In this document: positions 51,254 through 61,800 of the stretch, piece after piece
Layout of the letters: every line of letters starts with the position of its first letter
Numbering within the stretch: position 1 is the stretch's first letter
Source: Chromatiaceae bacterium
GTDB taxonomy: Bacteria; Pseudomonadota; Gammaproteobacteria; Chromatiales; Chromatiaceae
Assembly: GCA_024235415.1 (NCBI GenBank)
Contig: JACKML010000006.1
Location: 153,887 to 217,886, forward strand
Length of the DNA: 64,000 nucleotides
Direction of reading: 5' to 3'
Notes under the pieces: model-generated
What the model was told of the DNA's origin: nothing
The model's input: the letters and a program-made list of their open reading frames with translations, nothing else
The model's database searches: none
Program-made: the position numbers and the translations under genes

Positions 51254-52762
51254 TCAGCGATGCTTCAGTGCGTCACGCAGGGACTTGACGACGGTTTCCA
51301 GGACCTGGATGCGGGCAAAGCGCTTGTCGTTGCCGGCGATCAGGTTCCATGGTGCGTGTTGTGCGTTGGTACGCGCCAGCATCTCGTTGACGGCCTCGCG
51401 GTAATCGTCCCACTTATCACGGTTGCGCCAGTCGTCGTCGGTGATCTTGTATTGCTTGTACGGCGTGTCCTGACGTGCCTGAAAGCGTGCCAACTGCTCT
51501 TCCTTGCTGATCTGCAGCCAGAACTTCTGGACCACGATGCCGGCCTGGGTGAGTTGCTCCTCGAAGTCGTTGATCTCCAGATAGGCGCGTGCCCAGTTGG
51601 CGTGCGAGGTGAAACCCTCCACACGTTCCACCAGGACCCGGCCGTACCAGGAGCGGTCGAACACGGTCATCCGCCCTGCGCGAGGGATATGACGCCAGAA
51701 TCGCCACAGGTAGTGATGGGCGTTTTCCTCGTCGGTGGGTGCGGCGATCGGTATGACCTCACGCAACCGCGAATCCACCGCCTGGGTGACCCTGCGGATC
51801 GCGCCGCCTTTGCCGGCGGCATCGACGCCCTCGAACACCAGTACGGTGGATACCTTCTCGGTATAGGCGCGCCAGGCGAGGTCGTTGAGTTCCGCCTGCA
51901 GCGCGGCGAGACGGTCACGGTAGTCGTCGCGCTCGATCGTCTGCGTCAGGTCGATGCGGTCGAGCAGGGTAATCCGCGCCTCGGGCGCACTCGGCAGCAT
52001 GTCGCCGTTGCTGCCTGATGGCGAATCGTCGAGGCGGCGCTCGTCGTGCGGCGCCTGCGACAGTGCATCCTGCATCTCGCGCAACAGGATGCGACCGGTG
52101 GTCATGTCGCGATAACGCTGGTCGGTGGCCTCGATGATGTGCCACGGAGCACGGCCTATGTCGGTGCTGCGCACCACGCGATCGGCGACATCCTCGAAGC
52201 GCTGATACTGCTCACTGAACTTGGATTTCTTCGGCAGCATCTTCCAGCGGCTGCGGTCGCTGCGGGAAAGGGCCTTGAGTTTCCGGCGCTGGTCCTTCTC
52301 CGAGAAGTGATACCAGCATTTCACGATCACCGCGCCATCGTTGATCAACATGCGTTCGAGCTCGCGAACACCACGCATGCACTGGTCGAGTTTGGCATCG
52401 TCCCATTCCCCGTTGAAACGTTGCTCGATCGGCCGCAGGTACCAGCCGCCGAAAAACACGCTGATCTCGCCGCGGCGCGGCATGGCGCGCCAGAATCGCC
52501 AGGCCCGCGGGCGCATCTTCTCTTCGTCGGACTCGTCCCAGAATGCGTAGACATTGACCCCGCGTGCGTCCAGCCATTCATCCAGTGTGTTGACCACCTC
52601 GCCCTTGCCGGCACCCTCCATTCCGGCGATCAACAGGTAGACCGGGATGTTGCGCTCGCGCAATGCGATCTGGGCCTCGAGCAGCTGGGTGCGCAGGTCT
52701 TCGACCTCCGCCTTGTAGGCCTCTTTGCTTAGCGTGCGGCCAATCTTCGCAGTGTCGAACAT
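51254..52762 (-). CDS. pap: Polyphosphate:AMP phosphotransferase (two PPK2 domains)
   Basis: A 502-residue protein made of two tandem PPK2 domains. The Walker A motifs are AGMEGAGKGEVV (about residues 46-57) and EGVDAAGKGG (about 305-315), followed by conserved Trp/Arg/Asp segments (FWRAMPRRGEISVFFGGWYLR; FWRHIPRAGRMTVFDRSWYGRVLVERV). It makes ADP from AMP and polyphosphate. The two domains are diverged, as in known PAP proteins. Its neighbours are NAD-synthesis genes. Confidence 0.93.
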   Translation of the reverse strand: MFDTAKIGRTLSKEAYKAEVEDLRTQLLEAQIALRERNIPVYLLIAGMEGAGKGEVVNTLDEWLDARGVNVYAFWDESDEEKMRPRAWRFWRAMPRRGEISVFFGGWYLRPIEQRFNGEWDDAKLDQCMRGVRELERMLINDGAVIVKCWYHFSEKDQRRKLKALSRSDRSRWKMLPKKSKFSEQYQRFEDVADRVVRSTDIGRAPWHIIEATDQRYRDMTTGRILLREMQDALSQAPHDERRLDDSPSGSNGDMLPSAPEARITLLDRIDLTQTIERDDYRDRLAALQAELNDLAWRAYTEKVSTVLVFEGVDAAGKGGAIRRVTQAVDSRLREVIPIAAPTDEENAHHYLWRFWRHIPRAGRMTVFDRSWYGRVLVERVEGFTSHANWARAYLEINDFEEQLTQAGIVVQKFWLQISKEEQLARFQARQDTPYKQYKITDDDWRNRDKWDDYREAVNEMLARTNAQHAPWNLIAGNDKRFARIQVLETVVKSLRDALKHR

Positions 52763-52771
52763 GTGCTTTCC

Positions 52772-53845
52772 TTATCTGCCGGGGAGGGCGCCACTGATGC
52801 GGTTTGCAGCCGCGAAGTCGAGCATGCGCTGGATGGATTTGACTGCCTGTACACCGGTTGCCGGATCGACGGTGACTGCGTTGTCGCCGGTTATCAGGAC
52901 CTGTTCGAGATTCTGCAATGCGTTCATGGCCATCCACGGACAATGGGCGCAGGACTCGCAGGTCGCGCCGGCACCGGCGGTGGGCGCGGATATCAGCTTC
53001 TTGTTGGGTGCCAGCTGGTGCATCTTCCAGAAGATACCGTCGTCGGTGGCGACGATGAACTCCTCGTTCGGCAGTTGGGCCACTGCTTTGATCAACGCGG
53101 TTGTCGAGCCGACCACATCGGCGTACTGCAGCACGTCTTCCGGTGACTCCGGATGCACCAGCACCGCGGCATTCGGGTGCAGGCGTTTGAGCCGCTCCAG
53201 GGCAAAGCCCTTGAACTCCTCATGGACCACGCAGCTGCCTTCCCACAACAGGATGTCGGCGCCGGTCTGCTGCTGCACGTAGTGGCCGAGGTGCCTGTCC
53301 GGTGCCCACAGGATCTTTTCGCCGCGTTCGTGCAGGTGCCTGATGATCGGCAGGGCGATGCCGGATGTCACCATCCAGTCGGCGCGCGCCTTGACTGCCG
53401 CGCTGGTGTTCGCATACACGACCACAGTGCGGTCCGGGTGGGCATCGCAGAAGGCGCTGAACAGGTCGGCCGGACAGCCTTCGTCGAGCGAGCAGGTGGC
53501 GCCCAGGTCCGGCATCAGTACGCGTTTTTCGGGATTGAGGATCTTTGCCGTCTCACCCATGAAGCGCACGCCACAGACCACCAGTGTCTCGGCGTCCGTA
53601 CTGCTGCCATAGCGGGCCATCTCGAGTGAGTCGGCGACGCAGCCGCCGGTCTCCTCAGCCAGCGCCTGCAGGTCGCCGTCGACGTAGTAATGCGCCACCA
53701 GGACAGCATTTTGTGCCTTGAGCAGGGCCTTGATGCGTTCCTTCAGCGCCGATTTTTCATCGGCACTCAGCGCCGGCCAGACTGGATGTTGCGGCACCTT
53801 GACGTGGGGAGGGGCAGGATGCAGCTGGATGGCTTGTGTGATCAT
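52772..53845 (-). CDS. nadA: Quinolinate synthase
   Basis: A 357-residue [4Fe-4S] enzyme that makes quinolinate from iminoaspartate and dihydroxyacetone phosphate for NAD synthesis. Cluster cysteines are visible in GATCSLDEGCPADLF, WEGSCVVHEEF and ATCESCAHCPWMAMN. Other signature segments are AHYYVDGDLQALAEETGG and MLDFAAANRIS. Its ATG overlaps the stop of nrtR by 4 bp. Confidence 0.95.
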   Translation of the reverse strand: MITQAIQLHPAPPHVKVPQHPVWPALSADEKSALKERIKALLKAQNAVLVAHYYVDGDLQALAEETGGCVADSLEMARYGSSTDAETLVVCGVRFMGETAKILNPEKRVLMPDLGATCSLDEGCPADLFSAFCDAHPDRTVVVYANTSAAVKARADWMVTSGIALPIIRHLHERGEKILWAPDRHLGHYVQQQTGADILLWEGSCVVHEEFKGFALERLKRLHPNAAVLVHPESPEDVLQYADVVGSTTALIKAVAQLPNEEFIVATDDGIFWKMHQLAPNKKLISAPTAGAGATCESCAHCPWMAMNALQNLEQVLITGDNAVTVDPATGVQAVKSIQRMLDFAAANRISGALPGR

Positions 53846-54540
53846 TTGATGATCTCCACGGTATCGGGGTGCTTGGCCAGGTATTCCCTGGCCGGTCGAT
53901 GATTGCCGGTACGCCGCATATTGCCCGTCTCGGCAATCAGGTCCAGCGACAGGATGCGCTTGCGGAAATTACGCTTGTCGAGTGGCTGGTTGAGTAGGGT
54001 TTCGTAGACGCACTGCAATTCGCTGAGCGTGAAGGTCTCGGGCATGAACTGAAATGCGATCGTCGAGTAATCAAGCTTGGCCACCAGGCGGCGGTGCGCC
54101 ATGGTGATGATCTGGTCGTGATCGAACGCGAGCGGTGGCAGTGCGTCGAACGCGTGCCAGCCGACGGCGGCAGCGTCGCTCGCCGCGCGCGGAGTGGCGA
54201 GCGAATCCTGAGGGATCAGTGCGTAGTAGGTGACGCTGATCACGCGCTCGCGTGGGTCCCGATGGGTGGCGCCAAAGGTGTAGAGCTGCTCAAGGAAGAC
54301 ATCGCGTAGGCCGGTTTCCTCGGCGAGTTCGCGTGCGGCACAGGTGTCGAGATCCTCGTCGATGTCGAGAAAGCCACCTGGCAAGGCCCATTCCCCCTGG
54401 TGTGGCGGATTGGCACGTCGCACCAGCAGGGTGCTCAGACGCCCCCCAAGGATGGTGAACACAACGACGTCGGTGGTCACCGCCGGGTGCGGGTAGGGGT
54501 AGCTGAATGTCTCTCTGGGTATGCGCATATCTGACCGCAT
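53842..54540 (-). CDS. nrtR: Nudix-related transcription regulator NrtR
   Basis: A 232-residue protein. Residues 30-160 are a Nudix fold with an intact box (G-x5-E-x7-RELAEETGL within GGFLDIDEDLDT...). The C-terminal ~75 residues are the NrtR winged-helix (FTLSELQCVYETLLNQPLDKRNFRKRILSLDLI). NrtR represses NAD-synthesis genes and is released by ADP-ribose or NAD. Its operon with nadA supports the role. ATG 1 or 5 may be the start. Confidence 0.85.
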   Translation of the reverse strand: MRSDMRIPRETFSYPYPHPAVTTDVVVFTILGGRLSTLLVRRANPPHQGEWALPGGFLDIDEDLDTCAARELAEETGLRDVFLEQLYTFGATHRDPRERVISVTYYALIPQDSLATPRAASDAAAVGWHAFDALPPLAFDHDQIITMAHRRLVAKLDYSTIAFQFMPETFTLSELQCVYETLLNQPLDKRNFRKRILSLDLIAETGNMRRTGNHRPAREYLAKHPDTVEIIK

Positions 54541-54612
54541 GGCTGACTAAGTGTCGTCAATACACAACAGAAGATAGTGTTGATGCTACACCTTGTCAAC
54601 AAGCGGTAGCAT
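54541..54612. promoter_or_regulatory. Dyads between nrtR and the HDOD gene
   Basis: This intergenic stretch holds two inverted repeats: an imperfect one, TCAATACAC (54557-54565) against TAGTGTTGA (54575-54583), and a perfect 7-bp one, ATGCTAC (54583-54589) with GTAGCAT (54606-54612). The first could be an NrtR operator for the divergent nrtR-nadA transcript; the second could be an operator or an RNA hairpin. Confidence 0.35.
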
Positions 54613-54629
54613 TCGAGTGCTTTGACCGG

Positions 54630-55574
54630 ATGTCCATGCTGCTGCGGGGTGCCGCGGGTGGGCACTTCAAGAAATCCTCCGAATGGCCGCTGCAGTCAGC
54701 GACAGAATTCCAGATGCCGCCGTGTGGCCCCGTGCAAAACGAAACATCACCGCTTCAGAAAATCATCCAGGTCGAATCGATCCCGCCATTGCCCGCGACC
54801 GCAGCGACGCTGCTGGCGATGGCAATGGATCCCGAGGTCGATATTGACGCCCTGTCGCGGACCATCGAGTCGGATCCACCCCTGAGTGCGCGGATTCTCG
54901 GTACCGCCAATTCCGCCTTCTACGCGCCACGCAAGCCGGTATTGACGGTGAAGGGTGCGATCGTCAGCGTGCTCGGCCTCAATGTCGTGCGCAACATCGC
55001 TTTCGGTATGGCACTGACCGGTGGCCTGAACACCTCGGCCTGTCGACATTTCGACATGCAGGCCTACTGGATCATGGCGTTGGGGACCGCAGACCTCGCC
55101 AGTGGTCTGGCCCGGGCGTCGAGTATCCCGCGGCCGCCGGATCCGGATGCGACCTACCTGGTGGGATTGCTGCACAACCTGGGTGAGCTGTTGTTGGTGC
55201 ATCTGTGGCCACGCGAACTGGATGAGGCCCTGAAACGCCTGCAGGACGATCCGGGCAGCTCGCTGGTGGACCATGAGCGCAGCCTGATAGGCGTTGATCA
55301 CTGGGCGGCCGGTGCCTTCCTGGCGCGTCACTGGCAGCTGCCGCCTGTAGTTGGCGACTGTATCGAGCATTTCGGCAGCCCCGGGCTCCCGGAACACTGT
55401 GCGTCGATGGTGCAGGTGCTGCGCGCCGCGAGGCTGTGGTTATCCGGTGTGATGGCGGGGCGGGCCGATCTGCTGCGGGTGGCCGGCGTGGACGACACCT
55501 ATTGCGAATACCGCTCCAGTGCCTTTGTCGACCGATACAACTCCCTCACGCAGCTTGCGCGATCACTCGTCTGA
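54630..55574 (+). CDS. HDOD-domain signalling protein
   Basis: A protein of about 314 residues. Residues 60-255 form an HDOD domain (VESIPPLPATAATLLAMAMDPEVDIDALSRTIESDPPLSARILGTANSAFY; ATYLVGLLHNLGELLLV), a degenerate HD superfamily usually without phosphohydrolase metal ligands. It likely takes part in c-di-GMP or stress signalling. The start is uncertain (54630, 54636 or further in) because no clear ribosome site is visible. Confidence 0.75.
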   Translation: MSMLLRGAAGGHFKKSSEWPLQSATEFQMPPCGPVQNETSPLQKIIQVESIPPLPATAATLLAMAMDPEVDIDALSRTIESDPPLSARILGTANSAFYAPRKPVLTVKGAIVSVLGLNVVRNIAFGMALTGGLNTSACRHFDMQAYWIMALGTADLASGLARASSIPRPPDPDATYLVGLLHNLGELLLVHLWPRELDEALKRLQDDPGSSLVDHERSLIGVDHWAAGAFLARHWQLPPVVGDCIEHFGSPGLPEHCASMVQVLRAARLWLSGVMAGRADLLRVAGVDDTYCEYRSSAFVDRYNSLTQLARSLV

Positions 55575-55598
55575 CCGCGTCACCCGCGATCGCCCCGT

Positions 55599-57125
55599 TC
55601 AGTCGTTACTGCTGGCGGTTGCCGGCGTCGGCAGCGGACCAATGTCGTCCGGTTCGTCGAGCTGGGCGGTCTCAAGATCCAGTGGCGGGTTGCCGGATGG
55701 ATTGGTGAAGCGGTCATTCAGATCCTGCACATAGCGATCGGCGTCCTCGAGCACCTTCTGGATGCGGCGACGGCTGCGCCTGGTCCACCCGGCAGGGTGA
55801 CGGGCGAAAATGCTCCGCCAGAACTTGGTGTTGGCCGCAAATGCCGCGCCCAGGCTGCCGCGTATACCCAGTTTCTGGCCGAGCCGCTCGGCCGGCCCGA
55901 ATAAAGTCTTGGCCGCAAGATTCCGCACGCCGTAATGCACCGCAAGCCATAGCAGGTAAGCGCCCAGCGCAGTGAAATACATGCTCATCGGTGTCGCCGT
56001 CAGGGTGTCCCACCAGGCGGCGTTGAGGCGCATGCCGTCCCACTGGTCGAGCTTCGAGGTGATACCGATGAAGCCGCCGATCAGCAGTGCCGCCATGATC
56101 GCGTCGCCGATCAATGTCCGTTTGCGCCAGCGTGCGAGTATCTGATCGAGTGCCGGGACGACCTTCTCCTCGAAACTGCGCGCGGTCTTCTCGAGTGAGC
56201 CGACGATGCGATAGGCGCGTTCGATCTCCACCTGTGCCATGCGTTCATGGATCTCACTGAGATCGGCGTCGCGCTTGCCCTCGAAACGCCTGCGCAGCGC
56301 CTCGTCGGCAATCGGGCTGGCCGCCTCCTGGTTATAAATGGTGAAAAAGCGCCCGGCGGTGAGGCCGCGTTCACCAAGTGCGCGCTGCCACGCGGCGACA
56401 ACCTCTTCGGGGTTGTCCTCGCGTGCCGTGGTGTCTATCTGGTTGAGGATGTACAGGAACTTGCCGGAATCGGCGCGGTTGATCGTCTTGCTGACCAGGT
56501 GGTCCAGGGTGTCGCGCATCGCACCCGGCTCGGGGTGGCGTGCATCGAAAAACACCAGCACCAGGTCGGACAGGTCGATGATGTGGTCGGTGATCTTCAG
56601 CGTCGACGTGCGCTGCGCATCGGCGTCGAATCCCGGGGAATCGATCAGGATCTTGCCGCGCAGCGCCGCACTCGGGCTGGTCTTCAGCTGCAGGTAGGCG
56701 TCGATGCGTGAGCCTTCACCCGAAGCGACTTTCTCGATCTCGCCGCTGATCTTGTAAAAAGGGAAACGAGGGTCCGAATCGAGCGCCTGGCCGGGCAGGG
56801 CATGGGTGGTCGAATGGCCGCTGAAGCACAGCACCGTGAACTTGTCGTCGACCGCCTGGTTGCCGCTGCGCTGCAACTTGCTGCCGAGATAGTGGTTGAT
56901 GAACGTCGATTTTCCCGCGGAGAAGGTCCCGAGGACCGAGATCAGCGGCCACCAGGGTATCTGCGTGGCAAACGACTGTTCCGGGTTGAACAGGCCCATC
57001 CGGTAGGCCACGGAATCGAGTTCGCGGAAACTCTGCACCGTGGTCAGCAGGACCGGGTTCTCCTGTTCGAGGTGGGCTTCCAGATGTTTGAGACGGGTCT
57101 CTATGACCGGGCCGGCTCCACTCAT
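55599..57125 (-). CDS. Membrane dynamin-like GTPase
   Basis: A 508-residue GTPase with G1 in VLGTFSAGKSTFINHYLG, G3 in LIDSPGFD and G4 in NQID (a variant of NKxD). Helical segments follow the G domain, and two hydrophobic segments lie around residues 330-390 (IGDAIMAALLIGGFIGI; YFTALGAYLLWLAVHYGV). Such proteins bind membranes and can remodel them. It is a single gene, convergent with the HDOD gene. Confidence 0.8.
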   Translation of the reverse strand: MSGAGPVIETRLKHLEAHLEQENPVLLTTVQSFRELDSVAYRMGLFNPEQSFATQIPWWPLISVLGTFSAGKSTFINHYLGSKLQRSGNQAVDDKFTVLCFSGHSTTHALPGQALDSDPRFPFYKISGEIEKVASGEGSRIDAYLQLKTSPSAALRGKILIDSPGFDADAQRTSTLKITDHIIDLSDLVLVFFDARHPEPGAMRDTLDHLVSKTINRADSGKFLYILNQIDTTAREDNPEEVVAAWQRALGERGLTAGRFFTIYNQEAASPIADEALRRRFEGKRDADLSEIHERMAQVEIERAYRIVGSLEKTARSFEEKVVPALDQILARWRKRTLIGDAIMAALLIGGFIGITSKLDQWDGMRLNAAWWDTLTATPMSMYFTALGAYLLWLAVHYGVRNLAAKTLFGPAERLGQKLGIRGSLGAAFAANTKFWRSIFARHPAGWTRRSRRRIQKVLEDADRYVQDLNDRFTNPSGNPPLDLETAQLDEPDDIGPLPTPATASSND

Positions 57126-57627
57126 GTGACCTTGCTCCTCGTGTCCTCAGCGGTTGTTTCGCGCATGGTAACCCGTTGCTTCCGGGTGCGTGTAGGTTCT
57201 GCGCAGCCGACGCGCTGCAGGGCGCCGGCCAAGGGGATCGTGAATGGCATATCGGGGAGCGCGGTGTGCGCCGCAGCATAACGCAGGAGGCCATCGGTTT
57301 ATTGCAATCGAGGTCCTTACTGGCGGATAATCGCGCCACTCAGCAATACTCGAAACGGACCTCAAAAGGTCGCGTAATTCCACGTAGACGAGCGATTTTT
57401 TCGCGCATGTTCAGGGAGTTAAGGCGGCCGTGTTGAAGCTTCAAACGCCATCGGCCGTTCGAAACCGTTACGCGCTCCGAGGGAGGAAACCCAGAATTGC
57501 CGCTGAACTCGTCAATGCTGCGCCTTCCACGCATAAATCTTGCTAAAGCCATTCAACCTCAAGCAGGGCCCGGGCGGCGTCCGTGCCGGATTTTCAGTCG
57601 CCCGTTGCAGAAACAGGTTAAACAATA
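57126..57627. other. 502-bp gap between divergent genes
   Basis: It contains two short hairpins (GACCT/AGGTC at 57358-57371; GCGA/TCGC around a T-rich loop near 57391-57402). A minus-strand frame of 70 codons (57340-57552) has a possible GAGGT site, but no recognisable product. Promoters for the GTPase and RND genes must lie here, but I see no convincing consensus. Confidence 0.4.
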
Positions 57628-58770
57628 ATGCCTAAGACATTGATTGCCACAGTTGCCGCTGCAGTCGTAGCGCTTTCCGCGTCGACCTTTGCAGGGGATC
57701 GTGACTTCGAGGACGTATTTGTCGTCAAGGAGTCTTCCGAGACGCCCACCGTCGTGTTGAGCGGTAACGTGGTGCCGTTCAAGGAAGTGACGCTGGCGGC
57801 GCAGCTGCCCGGACGCGTCAAGTTCATCGCCGGTATCGAGGGTGAGTTGTTCGACTCGGGGACGACCCTGGTCGCGCTCGATGAGGACGAGCTGCTGGCC
57901 AAGCGCAGCGCAGCCTATGCACAGGCGGCGGCGGCTGACGCCGATCTTCGCAACGCTGGCGTTCAGTACTCGCGTGAACTCTGGTCGCCGCAGTCGAAGA
58001 ACGCCCCCGGCGGGATGGCGATCCCAAACCTGTTCGATCAGATGTTCACCCGGCCGGCGGAGGATTTCTTCGGTCAGCGTGACCGTGGCGCGGAGCGCAG
58101 CGCCGATCTGTACGCCTCCGGCACGCGTATGGAGCAGGCGCGCAGCGCCATGCTGCGCGCGCAGTCGGAGATTCGCGCGATCGATGCCAAGTTGCGCGAT
58201 GCCAAGAGTCTGGCACCGTTCGATGGCGTGATCGTCGAGAAATATGTCGAAGAGGGCGATACCGTCCAGCCGGGACAGCCGATGCTCAAATTCGCTGATG
58301 TGACCTGGCTGCAGATCGAGGTGGATGTGCCGGCAAGCCTGGCGCAGGGGCTGCAGCCGATGAGCGTGCTGCAGAACGCCGCGACATTTGACAATCATCC
58401 GGAACCCGTCGCGGTGAGGGTCGCGCAGATCTTCCCGATGGCAGACGTCCAGCGCCATACAGTCAAGGTCAAGTTTGACATCCCGCAAGGGGTGTCGAAA
58501 CCGGGCATGTACGCCAAAGTGCTGATACCCGATACCAGCGGGCCGGCGAAGAGCCAGCTGCCGGTGATTCCGAGCACGGCCATCCGCTACCGCGGCAGTC
58601 TGCCGGTCGTGTACATTCAGAACGAAAAGGGCGAGCCCGAGCTGCGCATGGTCCGCCAGGGCAAGCGCCTGGACAACGGCATGACCATGGTGCTTTCCGG
58701 TATCGCCCCGGGAGACCGTGTGTATCCGAATCCGGGGCCCGGCATTATGACCCGGAGCCGCAGCGAGTGA
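57628..58770 (+). CDS. RND efflux membrane-fusion (adaptor) protein
   Basis: A 380-residue protein with a signal peptide ending at about residue 22. A barrel-sandwich (lipoyl-like) domain is split by a short hairpin: the first half is VVLSGNVVPFKEVTLAAQLPGRVKFIAGIEG and the second is SLAPFDGVIVEKYVEEGDTVQPGQPMLKFADV. A beta-barrel follows. It links the inner-membrane pump to an outer-membrane channel, but no TolC-type gene is nearby. The coiled-coil hairpin (residues ~90-185) includes an atypical 60-residue stretch before the helices. Confidence 0.85.
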   Translation: MPKTLIATVAAAVVALSASTFAGDRDFEDVFVVKESSETPTVVLSGNVVPFKEVTLAAQLPGRVKFIAGIEGELFDSGTTLVALDEDELLAKRSAAYAQAAAADADLRNAGVQYSRELWSPQSKNAPGGMAIPNLFDQMFTRPAEDFFGQRDRGAERSADLYASGTRMEQARSAMLRAQSEIRAIDAKLRDAKSLAPFDGVIVEKYVEEGDTVQPGQPMLKFADVTWLQIEVDVPASLAQGLQPMSVLQNAATFDNHPEPVAVRVAQIFPMADVQRHTVKVKFDIPQGVSKPGMYAKVLIPDTSGPAKSQLPVIPSTAIRYRGSLPVVYIQNEKGEPELRMVRQGKRLDNGMTMVLSGIAPGDRVYPNPGPGIMTRSRSE

Positions 58771-58843
58771 ATTGCATCGGCACCTGGTGTGCCACTGGTG
58801 GCGGCTGGTGCCGCGAAGCAGCTAATTGGATTAGATCAAACGC

Positions 58844-61800
58844 ATGAGCGATCGTGAAAACCGGCCCTCCGGGTCCTCGGAGGAAGGCGCCGCCGCACCG
58901 GCCAGCAACCTCGGCATGGCTGGCAACATGGCGAAGTTCTTTATCAAGTCGCCGCTGTCGCCGCTGCTATATCTGGCCATGCTCATGCTTGGCATCCTCG
59001 GGTTGCTGATCACCCCGCGCCAGGAGGACCCGCAGATCTCAGTGCCGATGATCGACCTGATTGTGCAGTACCCCGGCGCCGAGCCCGAGCAGGTGGCGTC
59101 ACTCGCCGTGCAGCCGCTCGAACGCATCATGTACGAGATCGAGGGTGTCGATCACGTCTACTCGGCCAGCCAGCGCGGAATGGGGATAGTGACCATTCAG
59201 TTCGATGTCGGCGAGGAGATGGAAAACTCGCTGGTCAAGGTCAACGACAAACTCGAATCCAACATGGATCGGATCCCGTCGGGCGTGAAACCGCCGCTGG
59301 TCAAGGCAAAGGGTATCGATGATGTGCCGGTCGTCACCCTGACCCTGTGGTCGGAACATGACTACAACGGCGACGGTGTGCCGGATGTGGACGATTCGCA
59401 GCTGCGGCGTTTGGCGCAGTCGGTGTTGCAGCACATCAAGGAAATCCCCGATACCGGCGACAGTTTCGTGGTCGGCGGACGCGCCGAGCAGGTCACCGTG
59501 GAGGTCTATCCCGAGCGCCTGGCCGGTTATGGCCTGAGCCTTGGCCAGGTGGCCCAGGCGATCACGGCGTCCAATGTCGAGACGCAGATGGGTGGTGTCG
59601 AATCCGGTGGTTCGCACATGATGGTGGTGTCCGGGGCCTTTCTCGAATCCGTCGAGGACATCAACCGCCTGCAGGTAGGCAGTCACAACGGTGTGCCGGT
59701 CTATGTGCATGACGTTGCCGATGTGCGCCAGGGCCCGGAGGACGCCTCGCAGACCGTTGCCTACTACACAGGTGCTGCGTCCGAAGACCCGGATCGCGCG
59801 GTCAGTGTGCCCGCGGTGACGATCGCAGTGGCGAAGAAAAAAGGCACCAATGGCGTGGATGTCGCCGACGCGATTATCGATCGGGTTGAGAACCTGCGCG
59901 GCCGGCTGATCCCCAATGATGTGAACATCAGTATCACGCGCAACTACGGGCAGACGGCCGAACAGAAGGTCAATGACCTGATCTTCAAGCTGTTCATCGC
60001 CACAATGTTCGTTTTTGTGCTGGTGTGGATCGCGTTTCGCGCCCTCAAGCCGGCATTCGTCGTGCTGTTCGTGGTCCCGGTGGTGCTGCTGTTCACGATC
60101 CTGTGTGCTTTGCTGCTCGACTTCACCATCGACCGCGTGTCCCTGTTCGCGCTGATCTTCTCAATCGGCATTCTGGTTGATGATGCCATCGTCGTGGTCG
60201 AGAACATCTACCGCCGCTGGCTGGAAGAGGGTGAGACCAACCTGGAGACCGCGGTAGATGCGGTCCGCGAGGTCGGCAACCCGACCATCCTCGCGACCCT
60301 CACGGTCATTGGCGCGCTGCTGCCGATGGGTGCGGTGACCGGGATGATGGGGCCCTACATGCTGCCCATCCCGGTGCTCGGCTCCGTGGCGATGGGCATC
60401 TCGCTGTTTGCTGCGTTCGTTTTCACGCCCTGGTTTGCGATCCACGGCATGTTCCGTCCGACCATGCAGTACCTCGAGAGCGCGGAGAAGCGAGAGCACA
60501 AGGAGGCGGAATGGCTTGAAGGCCTGTATCGCCGCATCCTGATGCCAATGATCCTGGATCCGCGCAAAGCGCGGCTATTCAAGCTGGCGATGTGGGGCAC
60601 ATTGCTGTTGATGTGCTCCTTCTTCTATTTCAAGTGGGTGGCAGTCAAGATGCTGCCGCTGGACAACAAACCCGAGTTCTCGGTGGTTCTGGATATGCCG
60701 GAGGGCACGCCACTGGCAGATACCGGCAACATGGCGCACGTGATTGCCGAGCGCCTGCGTCGCATGCCCGAGGTGACCGCAGCTCAGATCTACGTCGGCA
60801 CGGCGCGGCCGTTCGATTTCAACGGCATGGTCCGCCACTACTACCTGCGCCAGTCGCCGTGGCAGGCGGAGGTCCAACTGCAGCTGCTGAACAAGACCGA
60901 CCGCAGCCGCTCCAGCCACCAGATAGCAGTGGATGCCCGCGAGCAGGTCAAGGCGCTGGTGGAAGGTACGCGTGCACGTTTCTCGATTGTGGAAATGCCG
61001 CCGGGGCCGCCGGTTCTGCAGTCGGTGGTTGCCGAAGTGCACGGACCGGACCCCGAGACACGGCGCCAGGTGGCGCGTGATCTGACCGCCATGTTCGCCC
61101 AGACCGAGAGCCTGCGCGATGTCGACAACTATATGCGCGAGCCATACGACTACTGGCACTTCGAAGTCGACCAGGAAAAAGCACAGCGGCGTGGCATCTC
61201 GGTGGAAAGCATCAACCGTGAGCTGTCGATGGCGTTGGGCGGTTTCGTGCTCGGCGATGTCAAGCAGCGTGCCGGCCACGAGCCGATCAATATCGTTATC
61301 CAGGTCCCGATGGCGGAACGGTCGCAGATCAATCGCCTTGGCGACATTCTGGTGCAGACGCCGAACGCCGGCGGCAGTGTGCCGCTGCGGGAACTCGGAG
61401 TATTCGAACGGCGCACAGAGTCGGACATCATCTACAACAAGGACCTGCGGCCAGTCGAATACGTGGTCGCGGATGTCGGTGGGCGTCTTGCGGCGCCGAT
61501 CTACGGGATGATGCAGGTCGAGGACAAACTCCTGGAGCTGGGTTGTCGTACCCCCGATGGCGTACATCTCTGCGACCATATGTATTACACGGGGCCGCCG
61601 CCCGACGACAGCCGATCGGCGATCGAATGGGCCGGCGAGTGGACCGTCACCTACGAGACGTTCCGTGACATGGGTATCGCCTTCGGTGCAGCGCTGATCC
61701 TTATCTACATCCTGGTGGTGTGGGAATTCGGCAATTTCCGCGTGCCGGCGCTGATCATGGCACCGATTCCGCTGACGCTGCTCGGGATCATTCCGGCGCA

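Noticed and set aside
57340..57552. A 70-codon minus-strand frame in the GTPase-RND gap.
   Set aside because: A possible ribosome site is too close to the start, and nothing in the product is recognisable; left in the gap entry only.
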